This document shows, piece by piece, positions 62,166 through 64,000 of a stretch of 64,000 bases of DNA. Position numbers and translations under genes: made by a program. The stretch's first letter is position 1. Each line of letters opens with the position of its first letter. Source of the DNA: Strigamia acuminata (lineage: Eukaryota; Arthropoda; Chilopoda; Geophilomorpha; Linotaeniidae); the NCBI GenBank assembly GCA_949358305.1, contig OX442316.1, forward strand, positions 8,372,001 to 8,436,000, read 5' to 3'. The notes beneath the pieces are model-generated. The model was not told the origin of the DNA, did not search any database, and saw only the letters and a program-made list of their open reading frames with translations.

Positions 62166-64000
62166 GTTTATCACTTTAAGAATTTATTTGCACTTTACAT
62201 ATTTATGTACCGGTAATTAAGTTTCCATAACCTTAGAACAAACGTTTTACCAAAAGCTTACTAAAAGTAAAACTGTACAGTATGTTTCACAAGCTTAGAC
62301 CGACATTGTTATTAAACTAATTAAGAATATTAAATTTCCTAATTATCTTTTCCGTACAAAAATTATACATGATTATGCTTTGAAAATTATTTAATATTGC
62401 AGATTTAAAGTGCAAACTCAACTTCGTACATTCCAATCAATGAATCTATTTTTATGTGTCAAGAGAATGTTGAGAATTTTAGTCTCTTAAATGACCTTTT
62501 AATTGTTTTAATTAGAGCAAGTATTTATTACAACAACAATTTTCCACACATTTGATAAACATTTGGGGATCTTAATTAAATTACAATTGTTCTTTTTCTC
62601 ACTTGAACTGCAGTTATTCTATATACTGAATCTTTTTGATTGCTTTGGATTTCAGCCAAAATCTTGTTCCACTCTGTTTTCTTGCGGTGTGTCCGCAAGA
62701 TATATTCCAACATGCTATTTAAGTTTATAGCGATCTTATACCAGGCATTCCTTCCCAGCCGGTCGCCTTTACTGGGTAATTGTGTAGTATCATTAATTGA
62801 TTGATTTATTTTGAATTTAGACACTGATGCATCGTCACTTTTACTAATGCCTAATCGTTTATTTTTTAAGGCATTTAAAAATGGGAACCAGGATTAAAGA
62901 AGTTTGTGCCTATTCGTATGTACGGTAATTGAATGTTACGGTGAATACGCAACTGACAAGTGGAGAATCGAGTTGGTAGGCTTTTTCCTGCTTTTGTAAA
63001 AAGATAAAGTAGCCCATTATAGTGCAACGTTTTATCAAACAGCTTTTCAATTTCTTATCCTTTCTATTGAATGCAACATGTCAATTGAAGTAACTTTAAG
63101 AGCATTACTGCTAAAATTTATCAGTGTATCAATGTTTTATAGTCTGTTTGCTTGCCTATTGCTGTTCACTAACAAAATCAATTTCGGTGGAAAAAATAGA
63201 ACTTTTAACAAAAGGTTTAGCCCGCCACTGTACAAATGCCATTTAAAAATAAATTAGGAACACTCGTACTGTGAATAAATACATATCATTTATGTTTGAA
63301 TTTTAGCCTAACAGTAAATCTATCACGAAAAGAAAGGGTGAATAAGCTTATTAGGAAATTATTTACAATCGAGAGGTAAAATGCTTTTCACAATAATAAA
63401 TTAGTGAGATAATGCAAATAGACTATTGCAGTTTGTTCCTAATTAGACAAGTGCCACAATATTGGGATGAGAGAATATTGGAGTATGGTAGGTTGTTTAT
63501 ACCCTGATTCTAATCGTTCGTAAATGCTTTTGAGTATGTCCTTAGGATGTGAAAAGGCAATATCCAACACTATAAATCATTTCATGATCGTAATCTTCAC
63601 CCAAATTATTAACATTCATTACATTTCATTTAAATTGTTGGTTAGACACTGAATTAAAATAGCACACATACGATTTTGATTGTCTTTCTATCTTTCATTT
63701 ACTCAATTATATATATCTTTTATCTGTCTGAAAGAGTTGTTAGATTACAATTGATGCAATTTTAATATAATTCAATGATTTGATTAATCAAGAATCTTTA
63801 CAAATGTCATTGTGTTTTTCAATGTTTTAGTTGAATGTGTATGGCACATTGAAAGTAAATTTGTCACTATTTATAGAAGTTAATCAAATCAGAAATTACG
63901 ATTCCCTCATTTTCCATCTGCTTTTCACGGTGTGCTCTCTATTTCAATATAAATGTCATTTTAATTATTGAAATTATTAAGACGTTTATTTTAATGTTTT
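62166..64000. other. AT-rich non-coding DNA to the window end
   Basis: No gene, repeat or motif stands out. Stops are dense in all frames. Confidence 0.55.

Overview
The window is AT-rich eukaryotic nuclear DNA, almost certainly from an arthropod. It has one large, unmistakable gene: an intronless 659-residue coding region at 57709-59688 (+) for a single-pass membrane protein with leucine-rich repeats and one immunoglobulin domain. The layout (signal peptide, LRR-NT, six to seven LRRs, LRR-CT, Ig, TM, long cytoplasmic tail ending in a PDZ-ligand-like sequence) fits the Kekkon family known best from insects. The coding region is clearly richer in G+C than its surroundings. The species cannot be named from this sequence.

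The roughly 57 kb upstream is a gene desert made of T-tracts, simple repeats and scattered, more GC-balanced islands that look like regulatory DNA. Part of it may be a long 5' leader intron. At 25430-25603 there is an initiator-like TCAGTC, a CpG-rich stretch with three short closed uORFs, and a strong donor (TAG|GTAAGC). The coding exon is preceded by a good acceptor (TTTTCAG at 57668-57674) and two more tiny uORFs. I infer, but cannot prove, that these are the two ends of a ~32 kb first intron.

The most interesting structures are these. (1) Two collinear, diverged non-coding modules: about 60-7450, and about 46600-52330. They share two exact blocks of 21 and 19 bp inside longer alignable stretches. 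(2) A cluster of RFX X-box-like palindromes at 14300, 15489, 16917 and 17600, with further copies at 33564, 50680 and 59762. (3) A large imperfect inverted repeat at 42315-43245. (4) A compact hairpin of about 88 bp arms at 32702-32884. (5) A TA-flanked pogo/Tigger-like MITE at 61349-61517 and a repeat with a 5S rRNA-like segment near 62100. (6) A 140-bp-period tandem duplication at 16057-16313.

Region by region: 1-7.5 kb, module A in AT-rich DNA; 7.5-13.5 kb, AT-rich with one small repeat candidate; 13.5-18.3 kb, GC-balanced islands with four X-boxes; 18.3-25.4 kb, mostly featureless; 25.4-25.6 kb, candidate promoter and leader exon; 25.6-46.6 kb, simple repeats, G4 motif, two fold-back structures; 46.6-52.4 kb, module B; 52.4-57.7 kb, further islands; 57.7-60.7 kb, the Kekkon-like coding exon and 3' UTR; 60.7-64 kb, AT-rich with the MITE and the 5S-like repeat. 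No tRNA, full rRNA, CRISPR or autonomous transposon gene was found.
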